Assembly: GCA_015501075.1 (NCBI GenBank)
Contig: JADNYJ010000017.1
Coordinates: forward strand, 1-64,000
Source of the DNA: Gymnopilus junonius
Lineage: Eukaryota > Basidiomycota > Agaricomycetes > Agaricales > Galerinaceae
DNA length: 64,000 nucleotides
Direction: 5' to 3'
The position numbers and the translations under genes were made by a program. Positions 1 through 10,981 of the stretch are shown piece by piece (the first letter of the stretch is position 1; the number at the start of each line of letters is the position of its first letter). The notes beneath the pieces are model-generated. The model did not search any database. It saw only the letters and a program-made list of their open reading frames with translations, and was not told the DNA's origin.

Positions 1-2270
1 ACAAGAACAGAGCATGCAGGAATTGAAAAATGGTCTTTTCTGTGTAGATGCTCTGACCCATAGATTATGAAACTCAGGGAGCTGTGGTATTAGCAGTGGA
101 CACCTCCTGGAAAGCTGTAGGCTTTTACATCTATCAGGAAGATAAAGATGACCCAAAGAAGAGGTATTATGCATTTTGCCTCTATCCCACTCAATGAGCA
201 TGAAGCATGGTTCTCCCAGCCAAAGCACGAATTATTTGGATTAATGAGAGCACTAGATGCAAGTAAACACTGGTTAATAGGATGCAGAAAACTGATAGAG
301 ATGGATGCATCCTATATTATTGGATGTTGCAAAATCCTGACCTCATGCCAAACATGACTATAAACTGGTGGATTGAAAATATCAAAATGTTCCACTTCAC
401 CCTATGCCACTGTGCGGGGAGGACATTTGGACCAGATGGATTATCACGCCAACCAGTTTATCCTGGGGATGACAAATATGAAGATTGCGAGGAAAGTGAT
501 GAAGCAACTGGGGGAGCCCCAGAGCTAATCCTGGCAGATCCAGATATTCCTTGGAAGCCAATACCCCTCAGTAAATTTGTTAACATCATTGACATGAGAG
601 GTGGGTACTATAAAAGCATGAAAGTCACGTCCTTGGAAGATTTCTGAGAAGAATTGGAAATAGTGCAGACAGACACCAATGCCAAGGTACGCTGTGCACA
701 TAATGTCCTGTCAACAAAAGATGTCCCTCCAGAGACTGTCAGGACCATCAGTGTATTATTAAATCCAGTAGTCGGTGCCTTAACTGGGGAAAGTAAGGAG
801 TTGCCCTACCCAGAAGATCACCATGGAAAATATGGAAAGCACTACAATAATTGGTTGCTCATCCTACCAGTCTGGTTAGCAGACACCACCAGGCACCCTG
901 AGGTGTTTAAAGATACCCATGAATACAAGAAATTCCGATGATGGGGCAGTCATTTCTTCTTAAGTAAGAAAGGCAAATTATACTGGCAAGGTGAGGGTTC
1001 TACACATAAGCTAGTAGTGGCCCAAGAACACCAGATGTATATGTTAAAATCTGCTCATGATAGTTTAGGCCATCGTGGAATTTTTGCTACAAAAGAAATG
1101 CTAAGTCAGCATTTCTGGTGGCCAGAATTACCAAGGGATGTGGCTTGGTATGTTCAGAGCTGCCAATTGTGCCAGGAAAGACAGAAATTACTAGTCCAAA
1201 TCCCACCTATCGAGACACATACACCTCAATCTTTCAGGTTATTCATGCATACAATTCACATGCCAGTGTCAAATGGTGTAAATATATAGTCATGGTGATG
1301 CACTTATCCAGTGGCGAAGCCAAAGCCTTGGCAGAACAGCTTCCACAATAGGACATGATTGTTTGAAGAGATAATCTGTTGATGGGTTGTCTAGTGGAAA
1401 TTGTCACAGATAATGGAGCTGTCTTTATAGCAGCAGTCAATTGGTTATGAGAAAAATATGGATTGAGGGGGATTACCATCTCAGCATATAATTCATGTGC
1501 TAATGGATCTATTGAATGACCACATTGGGACCTAAAACAATCACTATATAAGGCTTGTGATGGGGATGCCTCCAAATGGTATTGGTTCCTTCATTTAGTT
1601 CTTTGGGCAGACCGAATTATGGTGAGAAAGCGCTATGGCTGTTCACCATTCTTCATGGTCACAGCTGCCCATCCAACCATTCCCCTTGATGTAGAAGAAG
1701 CAACTTGGTTGGTAAATCTGCCAGATCGCATTCTCACTAGAGAAGAACTGATTGGATTCTGCACTAAAGCATGGTCTAAGCATGCTCAATACATTGATGA
1801 CATGTGAACATGAGTCAGCAAAGATAAGTTAGCTTGCCTATTGAAATATGAGCAAGACCATAAAGCAGTCATTAAAGACTATGATTTCAAGCCAGGTAGT
1901 CTGGTATTAATCTGAAATAGCTCAGTAGAATCAAGTCTTGACCGCAAAATGAAAGCTCACTATTTAGGACCCATGATTGTCATTAGACAAACAAAGGGGG
2001 GTTCATATGTAGTCACCGAAATGGATGGGTCACTGCTACAAAATAAAATTGCAGCATTTCGAGTAGTACCCTATTTTGCATGCAAAAAGATAGATCTACC
2101 TGATAACATTCTGGAACTTTTGGGAATAACTTCAGAAGGACTATGAAAGGTCTTGAGCTCCGAGGAACCACCAGATACAGAGGCGGCCTTAGGAAAAGAT
2201 CTCTGGTTTGACAAAGTACCCATTCGGCCTCAGTTGGAGGATGATTCTGATTTAGAGCTGGACTAAGCAA
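1..2270 (+). pseudogene. Ty3/gypsy-type retrotransposon pol remnant (RNase H to integrase), 5' end outside window
   Basis: Three overlapping reading frames together show the distal half of a gypsy-type polyprotein. The end of RNase H (HCAGRTFGPDGLSRQ near 405-455) is followed by the H2C2 integrase zinc-binding domain (about 1050-1180, ending CQLCQERQK), then integrase core pieces (IVTDNGAVF near 1400 for one catalytic Asp, NGSIE near 1510 for the Glu) and a C-terminal segment to about 2146. Reverse transcriptase would lie left of the window. The frame is broken by stops, almost all TGA where the family has Arg (645, 939, 1448, 1517, 1805, 1811, 1913), and by at least one 1-nt shift near 1275. 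It is a dead copy; in life such proteins copy and integrate the element's cDNA. The identification is by motif recognition; the exact clade is not determined. Confidence 0.85.
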
Positions 2271-2599
2271 TTAGCGCACCAATAATAAAGCTCGATTCAA
2301 GGAAAAGTAGGGCAGGGGCATAGTATGGAATAATGCTACACTACACTATGATGAACCACAAGTAATGAAGTCCCTATCTACTGAAAAACCTCATCGATGC
2401 TCAGGCATTTTGAAAGGTTTAAGAGCACTCTACATGATGGAAGTGGAAAGCAGCTCTGTCATAACCAATAAAGATATCTAGTCAGTACAAGTAATGACTG
2501 GACTTTAATAAAATAGCCATAAAAATGTACCAAAGTCATGCCTGGCTTCCCAATTGTGGAGAGCAGGGTGGCAGCCTTGTGAGCATGGTAATGGTACAG

Positions 2600-5500
2600 C
2601 ATGTTCAAGTTTGATCCTCAATCTTGTCAATGAGATGACAGTGCTCACACAAAAGACCATGAGTCAACCAGAGAATTGATTCCTTGGCTGGGTCAAGATG
2701 CTGAGCATGGGCATGAGCTGTGCTAGCCTCAGAATCTTGGCAGGAGATAAGCTCATGAGTTATCAGTATCCCAGTACAGGATGTGCAGGGCACACCTTTG
2801 GCTTTACATTTACCGTCGAGCTCAAGTACCTTTAGATATTGGGGAGAATTAACATCCATGTGCTCTACCTCGCATAGGGTAAAAAGCATACCTCAACTCG
2901 GGATGGCTGTCATATAGTAATACCCAATGTCAGACAATGGATTTAGCATGCAAAAAGGTGGAAGCCATACTGGTACTGGATGAATGTCTGGGCTTCTCCA
3001 GTTTCTCCTTTTTGGCTTATCCTTGTCTTTGCCTTTGTCTCTGAGTGACTCATCCTTGTTGGAAGCCAGTACAATGGTGCTGCTGTGCGGACCTGTGGGA
3101 GGCAACTTGACAACTGCAGCGCTGGGGGCAACAGAATCCAAAGAAGCACTCACCTGATACATGGGAATCAGTGAATTTACCATGCTATAGCCATAAGAAT
3201 AATAGTCAGCTCACAGTGCTGGGCCCACTGACCATGCTGTCAGACGAGGAGAGAGACAACTCCTTAGTAGCTACAACCATGCCATCATCATCAGACTCTA
3301 TGGTGGGAGCTCACCTTTTGTGGCTAACCTCAGGCTCATCACTGTCAGAGATAGTCTCCTTAGATTTATAAGAATGAGGTTTCTATGAAGTCAATTAAAT
3401 TGGCATGGAAAAATATGATACAATAACTTACCACTTTATGCTTGACTGGGGGAGCTTTCTCTTTAAGAGGGGTGGCTGTCCTGGTAGTGGGAGCCTTCTT
3501 GTGGTCTTCAACCCATTTGATAAGGGTAGACAGGTCCTTATATGCTGGAGGAAATTGCAGGGTCTGAGTAGGCACTTGCTCATGCAATTTGTGAAATAAG
3601 GACTGCATGAGATGCAAAACCCATACAGCCCCTTCTTCCTGACAAAGCTGAGGAAACTCATGCTTCCAGGGAAGCTAGTGGGCTCAATTTAGCGTGCTAT
3701 CCAATGCAACATTAAATAGCACATACTACAATCCCTAGGATGGCATCTAACTTCATCAGGACCCAAGCTGGCATGCAAAAATCTGGCACCATGGCTATGG
3801 CACTCTCTATTTTGTGGAGGCCTGTAACAGTGTCAGAATAGCACTCTACATTGGCCATGGAGGGCAACGATGTAAGAGACGTAGACATGTGAATAGAATG
3901 CAATTGACGGAGGAGGGATATGGCTGGAGTCCTCAGGCAGAGCAGTCAAAAATGCCAACAGGTGTGAAGGCGGGGTCCCAGAGGAAAGGGTCCCTACCTT
4001 TTATTCTCTGGCATGCTCCATCCACAGCTGGAAATTTTCACCATGGAAAAACTTGCATGACCCAAGCAGATTTGACTAAATTGATCACCTTTGCAATTTT
4101 GTGCACTATTTTTGTTCCTGACCACTCTGCCTCTCTATTACATGAAATTGACTGGGGACAGTCAACATTTCAAGTGTGGGGGAAGGGGACTTGAACAAAA
4201 AGAAGAAGCCCAGAAAATAACCAGTTAGATGCAAAACTCGGATAAGATGAAACTAAGCCCATAAAAAATAAAAAGACTTAGAAACACCTATTAAATAGAT
4301 CGAGGTCTAATAATATACATGCTATTCTTAGTGCAGTAACCTGGCTTAGGTACTTAAAAACAATGGGGCACAAGAATCAATAAAATGACACAAGATAATG
4401 TGCCTGAGCTGTTGAAGCTCAGGCAAAGTCAATTAAAATAACAAACACAGCCACTACTACATACATAGAGTAGGGCTACAAAATATCAAGTATGGGACAA
4501 GAGATGATGATGAGATATTAAAAAGCAAATATCTCTTGTCCCGGAATAAAACAGCGCGATAAAAATATAGACTGAAAAACAATAAAGCAACAAGTCAATA
4601 ACAGGACTCAGTAAGATAATAAAATACACATACCAATGAAATAAGGGCCATGGCCTTTAGCACAGAAAGGATGCTCAGTCCTCATCAGTTTCCATTTCTT
4701 CATCCTGAGCATCAGGATCTTGATGAGTGAGTTGGTGTTGACTCCAGACTTGATAAACCACTGGATGGGGTCATCCTCATCAGAAGAACCATCCTCACTG
4801 CTGGTAGACTCGGTCTCTTCACTCCCAGAGCCCTGGTTTCTTCAGCCTCATCATCGATCAGTGAAGAAGTGTTGGCAGGCAGATCCATCAGTAAGGACTC
4901 GAGATGAAAGAGGAAAGGTGGGCGAAGTCAAGCCCAGCTGTCAAATTGCTGTGTAAATTTGGGCTCGAGCTGAAAAATCAGCTGGTCCAGTAAGTGGAGT
5001 CAGGGGCAACTGTAGTGTGCTAAAACATTCCTTCACCAAAGCAAGGCACTCTTCTGAGGAGAGAATAGCGTGACGGCTGACCCCTCGAAATCTTCCTCCA
5101 TGATGTCCTTGACCAGGGCAAGGGCCTGGTCAGCAATAGACTGCATGTGATTACCTACTTCCTCAGCCTGGAGAGCCAGTAGGAAGTGGTTATGGGACAA
5201 GAACTGGACCTGGTCCAGCATTCCTTGAAGGGCTAGGAAAGAAGGTCATTAAGTAAAAAGATAAAATAAATTAGAACAAGAAGTCCACACACCTGATAAG
5301 GAGTGCCGGCCCACTGAATACTGATCTCCCTGAGATTAGTGCACTCCTCAGGAAGAGAAATAAAGGAGCAATGGCTCCGCGATGATGATCACAAGGCCCA
5401 CAGGGCTTGTCAAAAGACTCGAAAGAGCACTCATGCACAGTCATGGCAAACCGGCACTGAATGCAAATGGTACCTACCTAATAAAATAAAAGAAGTCAGG

Positions 5501-6769
5501 TCAATGATTGCATGAAAGGAAGGGACGTATGGGCCCAGCAACTTCAGGCACCATATAGAGGCCTGCTTGGTGGTGATCCATGGTACTACTTCCTGGCTAT
5601 GAATTTCGGGAGGAAGACAGTGGTGGATGGACTCCATAGCCTCTAAAAGTAAGGCTGGAGTCTTGGCCTTGGTGTTATTATGAACCACCTTGGCCTTTTT
5701 CGCCTTTGAACCCTCTCCCAAGGTAGCAATCATTGCATTTGGCCGTGCACACTGAAAAAAGGAGATGGGTCCAGGAAGAAGTTGATGCTATTGTAAGCAA
5801 GTTAGCATTATTGAGCACTAAATAATAAATGGACAAAAACCATGAACTGGTAAGCTCAAGAAACAAATACAACTATATGATGAAAGGGGATGAATGATAA
5901 AGTAAAGACTTACCATCTAAGTCAGCAAGTGGAGGTGCAGGTGTTGACAGGAGGGCTGAGCAGACCTTCGAGTTCGAGGTGCCACTGGAGGCATGGAGGT
6001 GCTTCCGTGGCTAAAAATAAAAATAGCTGCATTAGTGCGAAGAACCCCTGGGGCCAAATAAGGACTACTTACCAAGGTGGTTGGCCTCTTCCCTGGCCAG
6101 CTCTGCAGCACAAAGGGCCCATGCCTTGGCCAAAATCTCATCAGTCAAAGGGATGCTGTTGGGGTCCGCTGGAGGAAATTCAGAGGACATATCCAGGGGT
6201 AACTATTAAAGTTAACAAAATAAGATAAAATTTTAAAAACCCAAAATCAGCGAGCTAAAAGAAAAATGTACCACTCCAAAGTTGGTAATCCAATCTGGAT
6301 CGCCCAGCCGATTGCATGCAAAAGTGTTCAACCTCTGATATATAAGGTGGTGATATTGCCGGAATGCCTTGATGTCATCAGGAACCAGTAAAGGGGGAAT
6401 TAAGACAAGTACAGTGTGAGCATAAACCTAGGAATGATATCAGTTAGCATGCAATTCAAAATAATTAAACAATAACCCTTACCATTAGAGCATGTTGCTC
6501 CACCAAAACATCATAGGCCTGGCTGAAGACAGGTCTGCGATGGCCTCTGGGTTTTCCATGATGAGACGTAGCCATTCCAAGGCTGGACACAGGAATTCAT
6601 AGCAGTCAAGGTGATTTGCAAAGTTGGAAAAAGACTCCGCAGGAGCCTGCGAGGAAACAGAGGAAGAGCGAGAAGCCATGGGAGCAGGAAAATAAAATAG
6701 TGCAGAGAACAGAGGAAGCAAAATGTGGACAGAAAATGTCATGGAGTAGGAGTGGGATGAGAAAGCCAA
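2600..6769 (-). pseudogene. Spliced gene antisense to the retrotransposon, between integrase and 3' LTR
   Basis: On the minus strand a chain of open segments is separated by canonical splice sites. Exon-like blocks include about 6485-6700 (the two open frames here conflict), 6272-6427, 6073-6202, about 5431-5733, 3712-3903, 3432-3680 and 2893-3183. Donors GTAAGG, GTAAGT, GTATGT and matching AG acceptors flank them. Translations are Ala/Glu/Pro-rich, with no domain I recognise (for example LPLDMSSEFPPADPNSIPL at the 6202 end). Phases do not all join cleanly, and in-frame TGA codons occur near 3190-3330, so this copy is probably decayed like the sense pol. Position (after integrase, before the polypurine tract) and antisense orientation match the 'extra antisense ORF' arrangement described in some Ty3/gypsy elements of plants. 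Function unknown; it could alternatively be a host gene fragment carried by the element. Confidence 0.5.
4161..4183 (+). repeat. 23-bp exact duplicate of the polypurine tract context
   Basis: These 23 bases, ending in AAGTGTGGGGGA, recur identically at 6998-7020, where they abut the putative 3' LTR. The internal copy is followed by a purine-rich run (ggaaggggac). It could be a central polypurine tract or a scar of an internal LTR junction. Confidence 0.6.
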
Positions 6770-6997
6770 GCAAATTTAGTGTGACTTATATATGTCATCT
6801 GAGATAAACATAGCTTGAGGCTAAACACACGTTCAAATCATAGGACAGAGCCAGGTGTGTAGTGAAGAAGCAAATAGCAAGTAGATGGGCTGGAAGGAAA
6901 TTAAACTTCTCCATGGAGATTATCAGGATCTGCACCCATACTGGGTGAACACCAAAACACATGTGCCAATGATGAAGGAACCAGTTGACCAAGGATG

Positions 6998-7022
6998 GTC
7001 AACATTTCAAGTGTGGGGGAGA
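6998..7022 (+). other. Polypurine tract of the Ty3/gypsy-like element
   Basis: The run GTGTGGGGGAGA lies directly before a TGATAGGGTACC sequence that begins a long non-coding, promoter-containing stretch, as expected for the plus-strand primer site at the 3' LTR boundary. It matches the internal copy at 4161-4183. Confidence 0.6.
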
Positions 7023-8200
7023 TGATAGGGTACCTACCCAGTTACCCATGAATTTCGCAATTTTACTATATTTATGCACTAAATATATCATTAATGATCC
7101 CAGATAACACACCTAATACAAGGGTATTAAGAGTAGGCAGTATGACCTCGTACTGGCCAACTAAAGACAGAGTGTCTATTATGAAACTACTATCAATAGT
7201 GCACGGTAGTAACTGAGTAATGACCTAGGACTAGGTCTATTCAGTAAGCTCAGAGGCACCTATAATGAAGGTTACCAAAGATCTAAATGGGACCTAGTAA
7301 TACACTCGAGTCATTAACTATCAAGAGGGGCATTGCCGATACATGATGATACCCAAGACCTGATAATAGTGCAAACCTCTAAATATGGAGGTAGCCCAGA
7401 ATATCTAAATAACTCACATAAGGAAATATGGTGATTAGTGCGGAAACTGTAGGTGCATTCCCAGGAGCAACCCATCCAATAATAGATATGGCTTAAGTGG
7501 GAGATAGTCCACCCACCGGCCTGGCACCACAATGGCGCAATAGCTCGAGGCCTAGCATCTAGACTAAATAGTGCATCATTATCCTGAGGATAAGACCACC
7601 AGCCAAATTAATTGGACCTAACTGAGTGGACAGTTTCCCCATCACTCAAAAGTACATTAGTAAAATAGTGTGCCGATTTAGGCATGGACCTGCTGAGTAG
7701 GGATAGAGTACACCCAGCAGTTTTATGGCTAATAATAGAGACTCTCTCATAGGTATAAAAGCTGTAGAAAACCAGTAGAATAGGCAGGCAATCCACCCCG
7801 TAGAGCACAGATAATAGTGCAGACATGTCCAGGAGGAGTACCTCAGTGATTAAACCAGATAATTGATCATTCCATTTTGTTTCATTGAAATCAATTGAAG
7901 TTGTGGCCTATTTCATTTCATTTCATTGAAAGCCATTTGCATTGAGAACCCTCATTTTGTTTCATTTCATAAAAGGGTCAGAACTTGCTAAGATACTCTA
8001 CCGTGTTTAGTGCAGACAGTTAAATCAAAGCACCCAGTTTAAAAGCCAACCAAAAGACTACCAAGTCACTAAGATCTTAAAATCTATCCAAGCCTCCAAA
8101 CAACTTTACCTAGAGCTTGTCTCAATAGAGGTGTTTGCGAAGACAAGAGTTGAGTTTGAAGTAGAGTGTTTGTTGTTGTTGTAGGATGATAACTAGCATG
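7023..8200 (+). repeat. Putative 3' LTR (right boundary uncertain)
   Basis: Non-coding DNA follows the polypurine tract, starting TGATAGGGTACC. It contains a TATA box (TATAAAAG at 7752-7759) about 730 bp in, the arrangement expected for U3 and R. The motif ATAGTGCA or a close variant recurs about every 60-200 bp (near 7198, 7366, 7437, 7570, 7663, 7813, 8007). A TTTCATT-rich stretch at 7875-7975 follows. I found no matching terminal CA repeat and no 5' LTR in the window, so the right end is a guess. Confidence 0.45.
7752..7759 (+). promoter_or_regulatory. TATA box inside the putative LTR
   Basis: TATAAAAG preceded by G and followed by CTG, within the presumed U3 region. It would drive plus-strand transcription of an element whose 5' LTR has the same sequence. 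Confidence 0.45.
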
Positions 8201-8385
8201 CTAAACTAAGAGCTCTACTCTTACGTTCACCCTTAAGCAAGAACTAGCATTTCACTGGATGTCCCCTTCCTGGAGGAGGTGAGTGGTCAAGGTCTTCAGC
8301 CTTGTAAAGGATCACACTAGATGTACATGACTGAGAAGCTGGCCTCCGGACAGAGGGGTGGATTTATATACCCTCCTCCACATCA

Positions 8386-9845
8386 ATGCAGTCTTCTACT
8401 TCCAAGCTGGCTCCTCCTCTGGATGACTCTGATGAGGATGGAGTGGTCAACACCAGGAGCCATACCAGCAACTCTCCCCCCCTAGATGTAGAGGTGATCT
8501 GAGGACATCAACACACATGTTCTCCACATTATCCTCCTCAGCAGCTCCCAGCAATTCCCTCCCTGCATCCTCACCCACCCTCTCTTCATCATCATTCACC
8601 TCCTTCTGGTCACAACCAGATTCGCTCTCCTTCAGAGAAGTTGGACTTGTATGAAACATCAGGTGCACAACACATCCCCACCTATCATCATTGCTCTCAT
8701 TCCCTGAGTCCAAGGACACAGCCTTGTCCCTCTGCCCCTTCTCATCAGCCATATAATCATTGGTCTCCTCAACACCCTTCACTGCTGCCTCCTCAATGCC
8801 CATCCCCTTTGCCTTCTTCATGGGAAGGGGCTCCTATGCACTATCCTTCTCGTTCCCCTGACCAGTCCACCACCACCTTCTTGTCTGATCATCAGCCAAG
8901 TCCTCCCATTGTACTTCCAGGCCTGCCCCAATTTCTTCAATAATGCATTCCTCAGTGGCCCCCCAGTTATCCAATCCTGCCCTCTTTGATTGCTCCCTGC
9001 TTCATCGCTGGTGTCTCTAGACACCCGTTTAATGTCACATCCACCCAAACATAGCTCAGAGGCCAAAGGCAAGGGTGCCGGCATGCTAGTGATGACTCTG
9101 CCTCCATGCCTCACAGCCTGCATTGGGCTGATCACGGGCCCCAGGAGGATGACTGCATGGATACATCAGAGGACTCATAATGCATGTCACTCATTGCCTA
9201 CTAGAAGACCATGCCACCTTGGATGCCATGTTTCCCACTATGGCAGTGCCAATCTTCCCCATCCTCACATCTATTGCTGCTCAGAGCACCACACATTTTT
9301 TGTGCATCTGGAGTTTTGCCACTTTTTTTGTTTGGGATGATGTCATGGTCTGGATCCAGAACATTTTGAACATCATTCCCGTCAACCTCATCCACATCAT
9401 CTGCACAAATGAGGATGGGTTCCAAGTCTTCTGGTTTCGATTTGCAACTGTTCAAGATGCAGCAGCTTTCCAGGGTGTCATTGCAGGCAGCCACACTGAT
9501 GATGCATGGTCTATTGGTTGTGACTTTATCGATGGCAAGCAGTATAGCAGTGTCTGTGGCAGGTCACATGATGCTTGGTCCCCCATATCTGGCTTGGAAC
9601 TAGAACAGTCTTTCAAGACCCCATTTTTGTCAACCCCGAGGAGGGATGCTCTACCTCAGCCCCCCAGTTTGGCTGCCAGATTGTCTTCCACTCCTGCTAA
9701 TCCATCACAGGTGGGTCCTTCCAATTTGCAAGCCAGGCTGTCCTCTGCTCCCTCGGTGCCCTCACAAGCTGGTCCTTCTAATTTCCAAAGCAGCTTGAAC
9801 ATGACATCCAAGCAGAGGAAGATATATCGGGGCAACTATAAATGA
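8386..9845 (+). pseudogene. Decayed ORF(s) of a second LTR element, Pro/His-rich to Ser/Pro-rich protein
   Basis: A frame beginning ATG at 8386 (MQSSTSKLAPPLDDSDEDG) runs, with in-frame stops near 8501 and 8941, through a Pro/Ser/His-rich stretch. A second frame stays open from 9180 to 9845 (221 residues including the upstream part). Its C-terminal part holds two copies of a 19-residue unit of the pattern L-x-ARLSS-x-P-x3-SQ-x-GPSN, then a basic end (KQRKIYRGNYK). The ORF stops about 45 bp before a polypurine run and LTR, so it is probably the Gag-like product of a non-autonomous LTR element. No zinc knuckle, protease or polymerase motif is visible. The acidic minus-strand ORFs here are taken as its complement. 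Function is inferred from position only. Confidence 0.45.
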
Positions 9846-9860
9846 CTAAAAACAGATGCC

Positions 9861-9926
9861 AATTAGGATCTTGCAGATGGGGGGGCACTGTGATGATGTA
9901 GTATATATCATCTGCAAGACCTAATC
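9861..9926. repeat. Inverted repeat straddling polypurine tract and LTR start
   Basis: Bases 9861-9879 (AATTAGGATCTTGCAGATG) are complementary, with two or three differences, to 9909-9926 (CATCTGCAAGACCTAATC). The 29-base loop holds the G-run (9879-9885) and the first LTR bases. Confidence 0.7.
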
Positions 9927-10263
9927 TCTTTTCTTCATTATCTTATCTTGCTGTGATGCCATAGTCACATTGTTTATATTTGTTTACTTCACTTGTATTA
10001 CAACAGTAAACTATAGCTTTGTAGACTATCTATCTTTACAATTTACTTGACTTCTCTCTGCCACCTTCACATCTGAATGAAGTGAGAGCCTGCCTCTACC
10101 CTCCTTGGCTGAGCATCCATCTGCTGCTCCCCTACTGAGGGTGACACAGTCTCTCTCCTAGAGTCACAAGGTCCTGGGAAGGAACTCACGTCGACATCTC
10201 TGTCACCACACTCTCCAGCCCTCTCTTTGGCACTCCGAAGTCCTCCGTTCACCCAGTGTCACA
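9889..10263 (+). mobile_element. LTR, 375 bp, TGTGA...TCACA ends
   Basis: A G-run (polypurine tract) lies just left of TGTGATGATGTAG at 9889, and the sequence ends CAGTGTCACA at 10263. This gives the 5'-TG...CA-3' termini within a 5-bp inverted repeat TGTGA/TCACA. An AT-rich core with TATATA at 9902-9907 is present. No second copy lies in the window, so the element to its left is either 5'-truncated or its 5' LTR is lost. Copia versus gypsy affiliation cannot be decided because no pol domain remains. Confidence 0.75.
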
Positions 10264-10398
10264 GAGGGGTAATGCACTGAATAGGGAAGAGCAGTCACAC
10301 TGACAAGCTTGTTTGTGCAGTGGTGTTGAAACTCTGATGGCCACATGTGCCAAGTTTTTCATTTAGGATCAAATGAGCCTCACAATCAGAGTTGAGCT

Positions 10399-10981
10399 TA
10401 GTGTTTGAAAGTCCAGTCCAGTCTGGTCTTTTGGCCCTTAGGGTGATGGACTGAGACCAAGACCAGTCCACCAATGTTCCAGGACCTCAAAAGACCAGAC
10501 TGGACCACTTAAGACTGGTTTAAATCAGTCTTTCATGGTCCTGGACTGGTCTTGGTCTTAACTGGTTTGAACTGGTTTAAGACCAGTTTTTTGGTTACAA
10601 AGGCTCTAAAAACAACATTTCTAAGATGGTAATAAATTTTAGATTGATTGTAGCTTTAAAATAAGCCCAAGAACATCTTAAACGGACTATATTTGACTGA
10701 TCTACATAATTTACAATGTCATTATATCAACTTTAGATAAAATTTATCATATCTCAGTCAGTTTTTGGTTGATTTACTTGGTTTTTGATGCATTTTGAAG
10801 GTATAATTAAGGGTTATCAAAGACTGGTCCAAACCAGTTTAAACTGGTTCATGTGGACTGGTCTTTTTGCAGTCTTTGATTTTCAAAATCAAAGACCAGG
10901 ATGCTGGTCCAGTCTTTTCTGGTCTTGGTCCGGTCCAGTCTTGGTCTTTTGCTGGTCTTAAGACCAGACTTCCAAACACTA
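10399..10981. mobile_element. hAT-like MITE, 583 bp, with 8-bp target-site duplication
   Basis: The left end TAGTGTTTGAAAGTC and right end GACTTCCAAACACTA form terminal inverted repeats. The flanks carry a perfect direct repeat GTTGAGCT (10391-10398 and 10982-10989), the 8-bp duplication typical of hAT transposons. Both ends are packed with short subterminal repeats of the type ACTGGTC/GACCAG in both orientations (roughly 10412-10600 and 10823-10975), while the middle is AT-rich and has no ORF of note. It is therefore non-autonomous. Confidence 0.9.

Noticed and set aside
8447..8821. Minus-strand ORF of 124 codons, acidic
   Set aside because: It mirrors a Pro/His-rich plus-strand frame of the LTR element relic, and the polypurine tract and LTR fix the element on the plus strand.
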